From contig JALONF010000127.1 in the NCBI GenBank assembly GCA_025455085.1, forward strand, positions 1-6,174: 6,174 nucleotides of DNA, given 5' to 3'. The DNA is from Ignavibacteriaceae bacterium (GTDB lineage Bacteria > Bacteroidota > Ignavibacteria > Ignavibacteriales > Ignavibacteriaceae). The position numbers and the translations under genes are program-made. Within the stretch, counting starts at the first letter, position 1; each line of letters begins with the position of its first letter. This document shows positions 5,747 through 6,174 of this stretch, piece after piece. Below the pieces are notes generated by a model that saw only the letters and a list, made by a program, of their open reading frames with translations, was not told the DNA's origin and did no database searches.

Positions 5747-6174
5747 ATGAAAAAAACTACATTCAATAATATTCACAAGAAACTGGGCGCAAAGCTGGTG
5801 GAGTTTGCCGGATATGAAATGCCTATTCAGTATTCCTCTATAATTGCTGAGCACAAAGCTGTTCGTAATTCAGTTGGTGTATTTGATGTTTCTCATATGG
5901 GCGAAGTATTTGTAACGGGAGATAAAGTACTTGAATTTGTTCAGCATATAACAATTAATGACGCATCAAAACTTTATCCAGGAAGGGTGCAGTATTCTGC
6001 AATGTGCTATCCTGATGGTGGTATAGTTGATGATCTTCTCGTTTATAAAATATCTGACAAAGAATTTTTACTTGTTATAAACGCGTCTAACATTGAAAAA
6101 GATTTCAACTGGATGAAAGAGAACAACAAGTTTGGTGTATCACTAAATAACCGCAGTGACGATTACTCTTTACT
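5747..6174 (+). CDS. gcvT: Glycine cleavage system T protein, aminomethyltransferase (C-terminus outside window)
   Basis: T protein takes the aminomethyl group held on lipoyl-H protein, releases ammonia and passes the methylene to tetrahydrofolate, giving 5,10-methylene-THF. The reading frame is open from the ATG to the window end, about 142 residues of an expected 360 or so. The N-terminal folate-binding domain is clear: LGAKLVEFAGYEMPIQYSS at 13-31, EHKAVRNSVGVFDVSHMGE at 35-53, YSAMCYPDGGIVDDLLVYK at 83-101 (one of D95/D96 corresponds to the conserved catalytic Asp of the family) and INASNIEKDFNWM at 111-123. Related folate-binding proteins such as sarcosine/dimethylglycine dehydrogenase domains and YgfZ share the fold, but the start and the motif spacing fit GcvT. 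It follows the transaldolase gene by 41 nt with no clear terminator. Whether gcvH and gcvP follow cannot be seen. Confidence 0.93.
   Translation, partial: MKKTTFNNIHKKLGAKLVEFAGYEMPIQYSSIIAEHKAVRNSVGVFDVSHMGEVFVTGDKVLEFVQHITINDASKLYPGRVQYSAMCYPDGGIVDDLLVYKISDKEFLLVINASNIEKDFNWMKENNKFGVSLNNRSDDYSL

Noticed and set aside
1..6174. Search for a mobile element, CRISPR array, tRNA or unknown accessory system
   Set aside because: Coding density is high, all genes are recognised housekeeping genes on one strand, and no repeat array, transposase, tRNA-like fold or foreign-looking segment was seen.

Overview
The window is a stretch of bacterial core chromosome, roughly 40% GC by eye. All genes lie on the + strand: the 3' part of ribF, then rpsO, pnp, an RNase E/G-family gene (rng), a short-type transaldolase gene, and the 5' part of gcvT. 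The moderately low GC, AGA-rich arginine usage, AAGGA/GGAG ribosome binding sites and the acidic, Bacteroidota/Chlorobiota-like RNase G suggest a member of the FCB group, perhaps Ignavibacteriota or a relative. This placement is inference from protein style and gene order; no marker in the window proves it.

Layout. Positions 2-793 hold ribF without its N-terminus. Positions 794-865 form a short gap that, together with the ribF stop codon, can fold into a strong two-tier hairpin just ahead of rpsO (866-1129). pnp follows 10 nt later, its ribosome binding site overlapping the rpsO stop codon. Positions 3216-3455 form an AT-rich gap with a candidate promoter and weak stem-loops, followed by rng (best start 3456). 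Short gaps of 36 and 41 nt then lead to the transaldolase gene (5061-5705) and the truncated gcvT (5747 to the window end).

How the genes relate. ribF-rpsO-pnp is a widely seen end of the translation/RNA cluster (often nusA-infB-rbfA-truB-ribF-rpsO-pnp). Here it runs into a gene for an endoribonuclease of the RNase E/G family, so a 3'-5' exonuclease and a 5'-sensing endonuclease, the two core activities of bacterial mRNA decay, are neighbours. Transaldolase (pentose phosphate pathway) and GcvT (glycine cleavage) are metabolic genes with no evident functional link to the RNA genes.

No mobile element, CRISPR array, tRNA, rRNA or defence-type gene was seen, and I found no convincing unknown system. 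The observation most worth testing is the ribF-rpsO hairpin, which carries a tandem G.U/G-C pair like that recognised by ribosomal protein S15 and could be an S15 autoregulatory leader.
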